This document shows, piece by piece, positions 18,817 through 27,506 of a stretch of 64,000 bases of DNA. The position numbers were made by a program, and so were the translations under genes. Every line of letters begins with the position of its first letter. Positions within the stretch are counted from its first letter, which is position 1. The stretch spans positions 372,001-436,000 of the forward strand of contig NZ_JARIXP010000004.1 in the NCBI RefSeq assembly GCF_029269265.1. The letters run 5' to 3'. A model generated the notes under the pieces. It was given only the letters and a program-made list of their open reading frames with translations, was not told where the DNA came from and made no database searches. Source of the DNA: Rheinheimera sp. 1928-s. Lineage in GTDB: Bacteria; Pseudomonadota; Gammaproteobacteria; Enterobacterales; Alteromonadaceae.

Positions 18817-20527
18817 CTTCGGCTAACCAATTTTTAACGACCAATGAGGACAATTCAGGTTCATTCGCAACCAGAGCCCGAACCGCTTTTAACAGATCTT
18901 CATCACCATGCAAGTCTGGCAGCATCAATGTGCCATCCGCTGCGAAACCTACAGACTTCGCATCAAACTCGCGGGTTAACATATCCAGAGTATCGTCACC
19001 CAGATCCAGACCACTGCTTAAAGAAGATTCATCATAAACATCCTGAGTATCTTCAGGGTAAATCAGTTTCTTCAACATTGGACGAACCACAGCAACAATC
19101 AACACGATAATAATCAGTGTACCCATCACCAGCTTCAGCATACGGGCAAACCATTCCTGCTCGTAAATCGGAGGTTCAACAGCTTCAGCCATAATACTGC
19201 GGGCAAAAGGCACAGATACAACTTCTATAGTATCGCCCCGTTGTACATCAAAACCAATGCCCCCTTGCAATAAACGACGGATATTGGCAATTTCAGCCTG
19301 AGAACGGATTTGTGGTTCAGTCACAGTGCCATCGGCTGCTGTTGTACCTGGCATATAATCTACAGCAACAGAAACACTGATACGACGAATCACACCGGAC
19401 TGCTGAGTCGAATGACTGATGGTGGTATCCAGTTCATAGTTACGGGTCATTTCTTTGGTATTGCGACCAGGCACTACAGGTTTACTGGCATCAGCTCCGA
19501 CTGCTTGTTCAGGAATAGCGCTGTTCAGTGGCGGCTGGTTGGTTAAAGCACCAGGAATGCCGCCTAAACCACCACCCACGCTGTTTTCTTCAATGCTCAT
19601 TTCGCTGCGCACCGCAGGTAAATCAGGATTAAAACGTTTTTGCGTTTGTTCAACAGCAGTAAAATCCATTAATAAATCCACCTGAGCTGTGTAGTTATCT
19701 ACGCCCAGCACCGGGATTAAAATGGAGTCAATTTTCTGACGATATTCTTCTTCACGAGCGCGTTCCATCTCATATTCTTTACGACTACGGGCTGATGAAG
19801 CGTCTTGCGAGCCGCTGTTCAGCAGACGACCATTTTGATCCGTCACAGTCACACGGCTGGGTTCAAGACCTTGTACCGCAGAAGCCACTAAATCGACGAT
19901 GGAATCGACTTCACCGTCTTTTAAGCTTTTACCGCCACGAACTGTCACCATCACAGTAGCGGACGGTTGTTTTTCACGGCGGGCAAAAATATTCTCTTTT
20001 GGAATAGCAAGCAATACACGGGCTGAGGCTATGCTTTGAAATTGTTCGATAGTACGGGCCAGTTGCTGTTCACGGCTGTGTTTTAACCTTTCCATCTCTA
20101 AACGCTGGCTGACGCCAAAACCACTGTCCTGCATCAGAATTTCATCGCCGGTGGTTTGTTGCTGCTGTAAACCTGCACGTGCCAGTTTGAGCTTAATATC
20201 CTGATATTCTTTACCGGACACCATCACCACCTGGCCTTCAAGCTTGTAATCTACTTTTTGGCTGTCCAGATAATCCAGAGTTTCAATCAGCTCTTTGGTT
20301 TCAAAAGTGCCTAAAGGTCGCATATCAGGCTCGCGGGCCCACAAAATAATCAGCACAGCTAATGCAATACAGATAGTTAAAGCGACAATCAAACTGATTT
20401 GCCGCACCATATCCATGCCACCGCCCATAGAGCCTAAGAAGCCGGATTTCTGCTCCTGTTGCACCGGGGTGTTGCTGCCAAAATCATCTGACGAAATTGC
20501 CAGTTCAGTTGAGGTACTTTCTGCCAC
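18809..20527 (-). CDS. fliF: Flagellar MS-ring protein FliF
   Basis: FliF builds the MS ring that nucleates the basal body. The 572-aa protein has an N-terminal membrane helix (ISLIVALTICIALAVLIILW), a YscJ/FliF ring-building domain and a second membrane helix near residue 470 (LVMGTLIIIVLIVAVVRPML). The acidic C-terminal tail that binds FliG ends VVKNWLAEDE. It starts 16 nt after fliE and overlaps fliG. Confidence 0.97.
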   Translation of the reverse strand: MAESTSTELAISSDDFGSNTPVQQEQKSGFLGSMGGGMDMVRQISLIVALTICIALAVLIILWAREPDMRPLGTFETKELIETLDYLDSQKVDYKLEGQVVMVSGKEYQDIKLKLARAGLQQQQTTGDEILMQDSGFGVSQRLEMERLKHSREQQLARTIEQFQSIASARVLLAIPKENIFARREKQPSATVMVTVRGGKSLKDGEVDSIVDLVASAVQGLEPSRVTVTDQNGRLLNSGSQDASSARSRKEYEMERAREEEYRQKIDSILIPVLGVDNYTAQVDLLMDFTAVEQTQKRFNPDLPAVRSEMSIEENSVGGGLGGIPGALTNQPPLNSAIPEQAVGADASKPVVPGRNTKEMTRNYELDTTISHSTQQSGVIRRISVSVAVDYMPGTTAADGTVTEPQIRSQAEIANIRRLLQGGIGFDVQRGDTIEVVSVPFARSIMAEAVEPPIYEQEWFARMLKLVMGTLIIIVLIVAVVRPMLKKLIYPEDTQDVYDESSLSSGLDLGDDTLDMLTREFDAKSVGFAADGTLMLPDLHGDEDLLKAVRALVANEPELSSLVVKNWLAEDE

Positions 20528-20543
20528 GTTTTAATCCCCCGCC

Positions 20544-20885
20544 TTAGACCGGCATCGACATAATTTCTTTATAGGCTTCAACCAGCTTGGTTCGCACCTG
20601 TACTGTGGCTTCAAAGGCTAAAGAGGCTTTTTGCCCGGCAATCATGGCCTGAGCCAAAGACACTTTAGGGTCGCCCATTTCAACAGCTGTGCTGAGTTCA
20701 CGGCTTTGAGTTTGTAAACCATTTACTTTGTCCAGCGCACCTTTGAGCATGGCGGAGAAATCAGATTGGCTGGTATTTTGCTCAGGGATAGCCGGAATGG
20801 CCAATTCAGAAGGCACACTTCGGGCTTGTGAAGCGAGGGACTGAAGTTCCTGATAAAGACTGTGACCTTGACCTTGAATGTTCAT
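20544..20885 (-). CDS. fliE: Flagellar hook-basal body protein FliE
   Basis: FliE joins the MS ring to the rod. The 113-aa protein has the family C-terminal part (VNGLQTQSRELSTAVEMGDP and FEATVQVRTKLVEAYKEIMS). It is the first gene of the large fliE-to-flhB run and has a good sigma54 site about 50 nt upstream. A GACAGGTCACAG stretch before the ATG may serve as ribosome-binding site. Confidence 0.95.
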   Translation of the reverse strand: MNIQGQGHSLYQELQSLASQARSVPSELAIPAIPEQNTSQSDFSAMLKGALDKVNGLQTQSRELSTAVEMGDPKVSLAQAMIAGQKASLAFEATVQVRTKLVEAYKEIMSMPV

Positions 20886-20935
20886 CTGCTGTGACCTGTC
20901 AAAATATTGCTATTACTACGATTAACAGAGATAAA

Positions 20936-20950
20936 GCAGGGATCGTGCCA
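20936..20950 (-). promoter_or_regulatory. Sigma54 promoter of the fliE operon
   Basis: The minus strand reads TGGCACG-ATCC-CTGCT, with the invariant GG and GC separated by exactly 10 nt. A start about 12 nt downstream gives a leader of about 40 nt to fliE. A sigma54 promoter here, activated by FlrA and/or FlrC, fits the known class II/III flagellar genes of Vibrio-type systems. Confidence 0.75.
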
Positions 20951-20986
20951 GAATTAAATTTAATAAAATGAGATGATTGAAAATTA

Positions 20987-21042
20987 AAAATGGGGTCAGA
21001 TCACATAAGTTACGCATAACTTATGTGATCTGACCCCATTTT
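20987..21042. repeat. Long perfect hairpin, copy 1 (REP-like element / terminator) after flrC
   Basis: A perfect 26-bp inverted repeat has arms at 20987-21012 and 21017-21042 and a 4-nt loop. Its arm begins AAAATGGGGTCAGATCACAT. It ends 3 nt from the flrC stop and is followed on the minus strand by a T-run, so it should terminate flrB-flrC transcription before the fliE promoter. The same outer 22 bp recur at 25184-25240. From memory, TGGGGTCAG-type palindromes are common near REP-associated Y1 transposases in gammaproteobacteria; that origin is inference. Confidence 0.8.
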
Positions 21043-21045
21043 CAT

Positions 21046-22401
21046 TTAAGCAGGTAACTGAATACCAGACTCTCGCATCCTGGCTAGTTTGTATCTTAAG
21101 GTACGGGCACTGATCCCCAGACGCTCGGCCACTTCTTTGCGGCTATTGGCACAAGCACGCATAGTTTCCAGAATAATACGGTGTTCCTGCTCGTAAATTT
21201 CAGATTTAAACACACTGACATCCAGCTCGCCGCCCTGAGTCAGAGCTGCATCAGGCATGCTGTCCATCATATTGGGTGCTGATTCAAGCAAAATATCGGC
21301 TGCATTGATCTGGTCGCCATCACAAATAATCAGGGCGCGTTGCACTATGTTATCCAACTCACGCACATTACCAGGCCAGTAATGCTGCATCAGTTTGTGC
21401 TGAGCTGCATAACTTAACAGAGGCTGAGGCATACCTGTGCTACGACAATGCCGTTCTAATAAATGCATCGCCAGCGGCACTATGTCAGCCGGACGTTCTG
21501 CTAATGCTGTCCAGGTCAGTGGAAATACGTTCAGACGATAGTACAAATCTTCGCGGAATTTGCCTTCGGCCACAGCCTGTTTTAAATCTCTGTTGCTGGT
21601 GGCGATCACCCGCACATCCAATTTAATGGTTTTACGTGCACCTAAACGCTCGACTTCACGTTCCTGCAATACCCGCAGTAATTTCGCCTGCAGGTTTAAA
21701 TCCATTTCACTGATCTCATCCAGCAAAATAGTACCTTGCTGGGCTTGTTCAAACTTGCCTGGGCAGGCCTGTATAGCGCCGGTAAAAGCACCTTTCTCGT
21801 AGCCAAACAAGGTAGCTTCCAGCATATTTTCCGGAATAGCAGCACAGTTAATGGCGACAAAAGGACCGTCAGGACGACCACTTTGTTGATGGATATAACG
21901 TGCCAGCACTTCTTTACCAGAACCACTTGGCCCTAGTACCAGTACATTGGCATCAGAACGGGCGACTTTCGCTGCCAGTTTGACCAGCTGTTTGCCCTGC
22001 TCTGAATGCACTACAGGTTCTATAGTGGCTACTTCTGCGCCCAAGGCATAGCGGCTGACCATATTGATCAGCACTTCGGGTGAAAATGGTTTCGCCAGAT
22101 AATCCACAGCACCATTACGAATAGCAACCACGGCGTCATTGACGTTGGCATAAGCCGTCATCATCAACACAGGCAAAGACGGAAAGTTCAGCTTCACTGT
22201 TTTGAGTAAATCTAAACCTGACATAGTACCCATTTGCACATCACTGATCAGTAAAGAGATTTTATGCTCTTTTAACAGCTGCAAGCCTTGTTCAGCACTT
22301 TGGGCTGGCACCACCTGATAATTCGCCAGACTCAGCGTGTCACACAATGCTTCGCGTAAACCGGCATCATCTTCAACGACCAAAATACTAGTTGTTTGCA
22401 T
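21046..22401 (-). CDS. flrC: Sigma54-dependent flagellar response regulator FlrC (FleR)
   Basis: FlrC is the NtrC-type activator of class III flagellar genes, phosphorylated by FlrB. The 451-aa protein has a receiver domain with Asp54 (LLISDVQMG), an AAA+ domain with Walker A (LGPSGSGKEVLARYIH), the sigma54-contact GAFTGA loop ([12 protein letters not shown]), Walker B (GTILLDEISEM), and a C-terminal Fis-type HTH (RKEVAERLGISARTLRYKL). It overlaps flrB by 14 nt. The hairpin right after its stop should end the transcript. Confidence 0.96.
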   Translation of the reverse strand: MQTTSILVVEDDAGLREALCDTLSLANYQVVPAQSAEQGLQLLKEHKISLLISDVQMGTMSGLDLLKTVKLNFPSLPVLMMTAYANVNDAVVAIRNGAVDYLAKPFSPEVLINMVSRYALGAEVATIEPVVHSEQGKQLVKLAAKVARSDANVLVLGPSGSGKEVLARYIHQQSGRPDGPFVAINCAAIPENMLEATLFGYEKGAFTGAIQACPGKFEQAQQGTILLDEISEMDLNLQAKLLRVLQEREVERLGARKTIKLDVRVIATSNRDLKQAVAEGKFREDLYYRLNVFPLTWTALAERPADIVPLAMHLLERHCRSTGMPQPLLSYAAQHKLMQHYWPGNVRELDNIVQRALIICDGDQINAADILLESAPNMMDSMPDAALTQGGELDVSVFKSEIYEQEHRIILETMRACANSRKEVAERLGISARTLRYKLARMRESGIQLPA

Positions 22402-23506
22402 AACTTAACTCCTGACCTGCAGTGACAGGCACATAGACGGGAAACAATAATTCAAAACGGGCGCCACCCAACTCTGAAGTGCAATAACGGATAGTGCCAT
22501 TGTGAGAGTGAGCAACAGCTTGCACCACAGCTAATCCAAGGCCAGTGCCCTGACTACGGGTGGTAAAAAAGGGTTCAAAAATTTGTTGCTGTAAATGCTC
22601 TGGTACACCAGGGCCATTGTCTTCGACCGCTATCATCACCAACTGAGGATTAACAGTATCTAAGCGGGCTTCGAGTTTCAGCACAGCCCCCTGACCTATA
22701 ATTTGCATGCTGTTTTGCAATAAATTCTGAATAGCACCAGCTAAGCTGCGTGGGTTTCCCAGAATTTGCACATCAGGTTCTGGCAGTTGCACACTGATTT
22801 GACTTTGCTGTTGCTCCACCAAAGCCTCAACACCTGCGAACACCTCGGTCAGCAGTTGTTGCAAAGATAAGGCTTCTACTTGCTGTTCGCGTCCTGCGCG
22901 GGCAAATAACAGCATGTCATTGACCTGCTGTTCTAAATCCACCAGACGGGCCACCAGCTTATGCTGAAATTGCTCACGCGAGTTTGGGTTCAATTTAGGG
23001 CTGGTTAAATTCTGCGCATATAACAAAGCTGAAGATAATGGAGTGCGAATTTGATGCGCCAAGGACGCCATCATTTTGCCAAGGGTCGATAAACGCTGTA
23101 AATGAGCCAGTCGGCTTTGCAACTGACGGGTTTCCGTCAGATCAGTTAATACAATCAACTGCCCTGCTTCAGGCTCTAAGGAACTGATTGCCAGTTTGAC
23201 TCTGCGCCCATCTAATAAGGACACTTCCATACCGTCATCACTGCGGGGCCGGAACGAGCGCGCTATCACATCCAACCAGCGCTGCCCCACTAAAGGCTCG
23301 CCTAAGATAGAAATAGCAACGGGATTAGCTTCAGCCACATAACCACGCTCATCCAGCACTATAACGGCTGTTGGCAGGTTATTGACCAAATGCTGCAGGC
23401 GACGGGCCTGACGGGCCGTATGAATGGCAGTTGCTGCTGGTACTTCTGGCTGCGCTTGTGGCTGCATTTCTGCTGCAACATAAGCATAAGCTTTGGCTGA
23501 ACTCAT
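22388..23506 (-). CDS. flrB: Flagellar sensor histidine kinase FlrB (FleS)
   Basis: FlrB is a soluble kinase that phosphorylates FlrC after basal body assembly. The 372-aa protein has no membrane segment. A PAS-like domain (about residues 40-135) is followed by the H-box (LAHQIRTPLSS) and the HATPase boxes DNGPGVP and GTGLGLAVVQAVAHSHNG. It overlaps flrC and has a sigma54-type promoter upstream. Confidence 0.95.
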   Translation of the reverse strand: MSSAKAYAYVAAEMQPQAQPEVPAATAIHTARQARRLQHLVNNLPTAVIVLDERGYVAEANPVAISILGEPLVGQRWLDVIARSFRPRSDDGMEVSLLDGRRVKLAISSLEPEAGQLIVLTDLTETRQLQSRLAHLQRLSTLGKMMASLAHQIRTPLSSALLYAQNLTSPKLNPNSREQFQHKLVARLVDLEQQVNDMLLFARAGREQQVEALSLQQLLTEVFAGVEALVEQQQSQISVQLPEPDVQILGNPRSLAGAIQNLLQNSMQIIGQGAVLKLEARLDTVNPQLVMIAVEDNGPGVPEHLQQQIFEPFFTTRSQGTGLGLAVVQAVAHSHNGTIRYCTSELGGARFELLFPVYVPVTAGQELSYANN

Positions 23507-23544
23507 AACGTCTCTGCAAATGAATTGACACTAGCCATTCAAAT

Positions 23545-23559
23545 GCACAAGACATGCCA
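23545..23559 (-). promoter_or_regulatory. Sigma54 promoter of flrB-flrC
   Basis: The minus strand reads TGGCATG-TCTT-GTGCA, with GG and GC exactly 10 nt apart. A start 12 nt downstream gives a leader of about 28 nt to flrB. FlrA-dependent sigma54 expression of flrBC is established in Vibrio cholerae, so this is the expected regulator target. Confidence 0.7.
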
Positions 23560-23628
23560 CAATTAAATATTGATTTAAGGGATGTAAAATCAATAACTTA
23601 ACAGGCCATTTTTTTGACAATTAAGCTG

Positions 23629-25080
23629 TCAGGCCTGGCTTTCATCCCGCATTAAATTGTATTTACGCATCTTCTCAACCAGAGTTGTACGGCGCAAACA
23701 CAGAATATCTGCAGCTCTTGCAACTACATAGTCGTGCCGTTCCAGTGCCTGAGTAATTAAAGAAATCTCCAGTTCAGCTAAAAACTCTTTTAAATCCATG
23801 CCCTGCTCTGGCAAGACTTCAATGCTGCCTGCTTGAGGGAAAATCAGCTCGTCAGTGCTTTCGTCTTCATCGTCACTGCTTTGGAATAATTCGTTAATTG
23901 CATCCCGTTCCAGCAAGGCATCCGGATAAACAGGCACATAAGTTTCCACTTCCAGATGGCGGTATTTTTGTGGGAGTTCAGCCACATCCACCACCTGATT
24001 TGGAAACATAATAGCCATACGTTCCACCAGATTCGCCAGCTCACGCACATTACCTGGCCATGGGTGCAGTTTTAAACTCTCCAATGCACGTTCAGTAAAT
24101 TTCACTTTGGCGTGGCCTTGTTGCTCAGTGCGGATAATCAGTTCCTGCACCAACAGAGGTAAGTCATCACTTCTGTCGCGAAGCGCCGGGGTTTCAATAG
24201 GAAAGACATTCAGACGATAAAATAAGTCTTCACGGAAACGCCCTTCTTCAATCATGTTTTCCAGCGCTCTGTGAGTCGCGGCGATAATACGTACATCAGC
24301 CCGAATAGGCTGACTGCCACCTACCCGCTCATAGATCCGTTCTTGCAGCACTCTTAATAACTTCACCTGCATAGGCAAAGGCATATCACCAATTTCATCC
24401 AAAAACAGAGTACCGCCCTGTGCCAGTTCAAAGCGGCCTTTACGGGTGGAAATCGCACCGGTAAAAGCACCTTTTTCATGGCCAAACAACTCGCTTTCTA
24501 ATAATTCGGCCGGAATTGCACCACAGTTCAGTGGTACAAAAGGCCCCTGATGACGATTCGACAGCACATGGATATTACGGGCCACCACTTCTTTGCCTGT
24601 ACCTGAATCCCCCAGAATTAACACATTGGCGTCGGTTTTAGCGACTTGCTGGATCAGGAAACGAACCTGCTGCATAGCCTGAGTTTGCCCGACCATGCCA
24701 ATAAAACGCGATTGTTCACACTGACCTTTCTGGCCTGGTAATAAACGCTGGTATTCCTGACAATCCCGCAGTAACTGAGTAAATGAAGCGTAAGAGAAGG
24801 GTTCAGTCAGTAAGCCCACCACATTGGCTAACCCTATATGATGCTTCAGGGTTTCACCCAGCAACAAAAAAGCACAAGCCGGATAACGACGGATCAGCTG
24901 TTCATGATCCTGATTGGACAAAGCCCCTAATAAAATCACAGCTTGTGAGCCTGCATGTAAATGCTGGTCCAGCTCATGGTAGTTCAGCAACTGATGGGGT
25001 TCAGAAATAAAACTCAGCACAGCGCCTAAACGAGAGGTTCGTTGTTCCTGCTGATCAAGAATATAGAGCTTGGTGGTCAT
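23629..25080 (-). CDS. flrA: Flagellar master regulator FlrA (FleQ-like), sigma54 activator
   Basis: FlrA is the top regulator of polar flagellar synthesis. The 483-aa protein has an N-terminal FleQ-type receiver-like domain, an AAA+ domain with Walker A ([16 protein letters not shown]), GAFTGA ([13 protein letters not shown]), Walker B ([12 protein letters not shown]), and a C-terminal Fis-type HTH ([19 protein letters not shown]). FleQ relatives bind c-di-GMP and FlhG. It stands alone between the flagellin-like gene and flrB, with a sigma70-like promoter and a palindrome upstream. Confidence 0.95.
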   Translation of the reverse strand: MTTKLYILDQQEQRTSRLGAVLSFISEPHQLLNYHELDQHLHAGSQAVILLGALSNQDHEQLIRRYPACAFLLLGETLKHHIGLANVVGLLTEPFSYASFTQLLRDCQEYQRLLPGQKGQCEQSRFIGMVGQTQAMQQVRFLIQQVAKTDANVLILGDSGTGKEVVARNIHVLSNRHQGPFVPLNCGAIPAELLESELFGHEKGAFTGAISTRKGRFELAQGGTLFLDEIGDMPLPMQVKLLRVLQERIYERVGGSQPIRADVRIIAATHRALENMIEEGRFREDLFYRLNVFPIETPALRDRSDDLPLLVQELIIRTEQQGHAKVKFTERALESLKLHPWPGNVRELANLVERMAIMFPNQVVDVAELPQKYRHLEVETYVPVYPDALLERDAINELFQSSDDEDESTDELIFPQAGSIEVLPEQGMDLKEFLAELEISLITQALERHDYVVARAADILCLRRTTLVEKMRKYNLMRDESQA

Positions 25081-25109
25081 AAGACTCAGACTTTTACTGC
25101 TTTTTTATC

Positions 25110-25137
25110 ATTCTACAAAGCTTGTCTGAGGTTGCAA
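25110..25137 (-). promoter_or_regulatory. Candidate sigma70 promoter of flrA
   Basis: On the minus strand TTGCAA and TAGAAT are separated by 16 nt. A start about 7 nt downstream would give a leader of about 23 nt to flrA. Matches are four of six and five of six to the consensus. A housekeeping promoter is expected for a class I gene, but this is read by eye. Confidence 0.4.
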
Positions 25138-25141
25138 GGTA

Positions 25142-25183
25142 AAACGCTATTTTTTTGACACTGGCGTCAAAAAAATAGCGTTT
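25142..25183. repeat. Perfect 18-bp inverted repeat upstream of flrA
   Basis: The arms (AAACGCTATTTTTTTGAC and its complement, 25142-25159 and 25166-25183) flank a 6-nt centre. It lies 4 nt upstream of the candidate flrA -35 and abuts the REP-like hairpin on the other side. It could be an operator for flrA, or a terminator for the flagellin-like gene (the second arm ends in a short T-run on the minus strand). Confidence 0.65.
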
Positions 25184-25240
25184 AAAAATGGGGTCAGATC
25201 ACATTAACGTTGTTTGCTAATGTGATCTGACCCCATTTTT
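25184..25240. repeat. Long hairpin, copy 2 (REP-like element / terminator) after the flagellin-like gene
   Basis: A perfect 23-bp inverted repeat (arms 25184-25206 and 25218-25240) has an 11-nt loop. The arm starts AAAAATGGGGTCAGATCACAT, matching the element after flrC, while the loop differs. It ends 5 nt from the stop of the flagellin-like gene, so it can act as its terminator. The two copies sit at the outer edges of the flrC-flrB-flrA block. Confidence 0.8.
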
Positions 25241-25245
25241 ATAAA

Positions 25246-26043
25246 TTAAGCTAACAGCTTTAAGGCTTGTTGTTCAGAAACACGGCCCTGGCTAATCACA
25301 GAAATAGAAGCTTGTTCACGAACACCGGCTGCCACTTGTTCTGTGACCGCTTTGGCATAATCCAGGTCCTGAATACGGCTGATGGCTTCCTGCTCGTTTA
25401 CATTCTGCGTTTGCAGATTACGGGCTGTCGACTGCAAAGCATTAATAGTAGCGCCTAAATCAGTTCTGTTGTTGTCCACTAGCTGTGAAGAACTCTGAAT
25501 AGACTTCAGCGACGCTTCTGCACTTTCAGCAGAAGACAAATCAATACTAAAAGCACCTGAGTCAGTTAACTTAGTGGATAAATCCTGAGTTTTAATACTG
25601 ATACTGCCATTGCCTGTTCCTACAGGAATAGATCCATCCTGATCAAATAATTTGATGCCAGCAAATTCGGTATTTTTAATTTGGTCCTGAATACTGGCGG
25701 AGTAAGCATCAGCTTGTTTTTGCAAGGCCTGACGGTCTGAAGCAGTTAAAATGCCATTACCAGCCTGCACAGCTAAACGGCCCATTTCATTCAGATTATC
25801 TGTCACGCCCTGCAAGCCTTGATCGGCCACAGTAGCTAAAGAGATACCATCGTATACATTCTGTGTGCCCTGTGCAGAAGCATTGGCACTCTGAGTTAAA
25901 CGGTTGGCAATTTGTAATCCGGCGGCATCATCTGCAGCACTGTTGATACGACGCGCTGTGGCTAATTTTTTCAGCAAATTTTCAGATTCATTTGAATTGA
26001 ATTTCAACTGGTTTTCATTGGCGAAAGAGCTACCGATTTTCAT
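25246..26043 (-). CDS. Divergent flagellin-like protein
   Basis: The 265-aa product has the flagellin N-terminal core ([20 protein letters not shown], about residues 31-50; DGISLATVADQGLQGVTDNL) and the C-terminal core (TARNLQTQNVNEQEAISRIQ ... ISVISQGRVSEQQALKLLA). It lacks the usual NTNVSALNAQ opening, starting MKIGSSFANENQ instead, and differs strongly from the three flagellins at the other end of the window. It may be a minor or specialised filament subunit. No sigma28 site with correct spacing was found upstream. It is a real gene by length and family core; the role is unknown. Confidence 0.85.
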   Translation of the reverse strand: MKIGSSFANENQLKFNSNESENLLKKLATARRINSAADDAAGLQIANRLTQSANASAQGTQNVYDGISLATVADQGLQGVTDNLNEMGRLAVQAGNGILTASDRQALQKQADAYSASIQDQIKNTEFAGIKLFDQDGSIPVGTGNGSISIKTQDLSTKLTDSGAFSIDLSSAESAEASLKSIQSSSQLVDNNRTDLGATINALQSTARNLQTQNVNEQEAISRIQDLDYAKAVTEQVAAGVREQASISVISQGRVSEQQALKLLA

Positions 26044-26357
26044 ACTACTACCTCAGGCTATTCCGAAACGGATTGGCTATGAAAGGAGTCTACCTCAAAA
26101 TGAGCTGCCTGCCCAAGCTTTAAACTGTGCTTTTTTTAGACAATAAAGCTATAACCAGATGATTCTAAGCTAAGCACCTATTTAAAAAGGATTTTTTAAT
26201 AGTGGAATAAATTATGCTAAGGTTTGTTACAGTGGGTATAGATCCAATATGACTGTCAGTTTTAAGACGACCAGAGCACATTGTGAAACACCACAAGTGT
26301 GGGTCACAAAGTTCTTACTTGCAGCAGACAGAACAATTACAACAAACTGGGGCGAAC
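26044..26357. other. 314-nt divergent intergenic region
   Basis: This A/T-rich stretch separates the flagellin-like gene (minus) from pseC (plus) and must hold both promoters. I found no TAAAG-N-GCCGATAA or GG-N10-GC site in the right orientation. A weak sigma70-like pair for pseC (TTGTTA near 26224, TATGAC near 26248, 18-nt spacing) is possible. Nothing else was recognised. Confidence 0.4.
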
Positions 26358-27506
26358 ATGATTCTTTACGGTAAACAATGTATAAGTGATGCCGATATCA
26401 ACGCTGTAGTTGACGTCCTTAAAAATAATAACCTGACACAGGGGCCTAAAATCAAAGAGTTTGAGAAGGCCATTAGCGAATATACCGATTGTAAGTTTGC
26501 TGTTGCCGTTAACAGCGCGACTTCCGCTTTGCATATCGCAAACTTAGCCTTAGGCGTTGGCCCAGGAGATCTGGTCTGGACATCCCCAATAACATTCGTA
26601 GCTTCGGCAAATAGTGCTCTTTATTGTGGGGCATCGATTGACTTTGTTGATGTGGATATAACAACAGGAAATATGTGTACAGTGTCCTTAGCTGCGAAAC
26701 TGGCACAAGCAAAACAGAAAGGCAGACTCCCTAAAGTAGTCATACCTGTCCATCTGGCTGGCCATAGCTGTGATATGGAAGAAATTGATAAACTTGCAAA
26801 AATATACGGATTTCGAGTGATTGAGGATGCCTCTCATGCAATAGGAGGTAGTTTCAATCACAAAAAAATTGGAGCATGTGAATTCAGCGATATATGTGTA
26901 TTCAGTTTCCATCCTGTAAAAATAATAACTACAGCTGAGGGAGGATTGGCCACAACAAATGACCCTGAATTAGCTAACACTTTAATGATGTTGCGCAGTC
27001 ACGGTATAACAAAAGAACAAAATGAACTGGTGAGACTAGATGAGGGTGATTGGTATTATGAACAACATAGCCTCGGTTTCAACTATAGAATCACTGATTT
27101 ACAGGCTGCTCTGGGTCTAAGCCAACTGAAATCGATAGACAGCTTTACTGCCAGAAGAAACACCTTATCAGGTCAATACCGAAAATTACTTAAAGAACAA
27201 CCACTGGACATAGTTGAACCTTTACACGATTGTTTTAGTGCAAGACATCTGCAAATCATAAAGCTTCATGATGAATCAATTAGACGAAGTGTTTTTGATG
27301 CTATGAGAGCTAGAGGGATTCAGGTTCATGTCCACTATTTTCCTGTACATCTACAGCCTTTTTATACAAACCTTGGATTTAAGGAAGGTGATTTCCCCAA
27401 AGCTGAACTATTCTACAAAAAAATTCTTACGTTACCCCTTCATCCTCAACTTTCAGAAGATGAAATTGATTTTGTTTGTTCAAACCTCATTGAGCTTTTG
27501 CATTAA
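26358..27506 (+). CDS. pseC: PseC: UDP-4-keto-6-deoxy-AltNAc aminotransferase (pseudaminic acid)
   Basis: PseC is the PLP-dependent transaminase of the second pseudaminic acid step. From the ATG chosen (GGGGCG upstream) the protein is 382 aa and opens ILYGKQCISDADINAVVDVL, the family start; an in-frame GTG 75 nt upstream adds an unrelated tail. The SFHPVKIITTAEGG segment carries the PLP lysine. It is the first gene of the pse operon, directly followed by pseF. By hand count 9 of 13 Arg codons are AGA, unlike pseF and later genes, and it is visibly more A/T-rich, suggesting a different origin. No pseB precedes it. Confidence 0.92.
   Translation: MILYGKQCISDADINAVVDVLKNNNLTQGPKIKEFEKAISEYTDCKFAVAVNSATSALHIANLALGVGPGDLVWTSPITFVASANSALYCGASIDFVDVDITTGNMCTVSLAAKLAQAKQKGRLPKVVIPVHLAGHSCDMEEIDKLAKIYGFRVIEDASHAIGGSFNHKKIGACEFSDICVFSFHPVKIITTAEGGLATTNDPELANTLMMLRSHGITKEQNELVRLDEGDWYYEQHSLGFNYRITDLQAALGLSQLKSIDSFTARRNTLSGQYRKLLKEQPLDIVEPLHDCFSARHLQIIKLHDESIRRSVFDAMRARGIQVHVHYFPVHLQPFYTNLGFKEGDFPKAELFYKKILTLPLHPQLSEDEIDFVCSNLIELLH

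Noticed and set aside
23597-23640. Hairpin between flrA and flrB as terminator
   Set aside because: A short stem (TGACA/TGTCA) is present, but the following run on the minus strand is A, not T, so it does not fit an intrinsic terminator for flrA.
20987-25240. The two palindromes as a CRISPR or IS terminal repeat pair
   Set aside because: There are only two copies with no spacers, and no transposase lies between them; the intervening genes are ordinary flr regulators.
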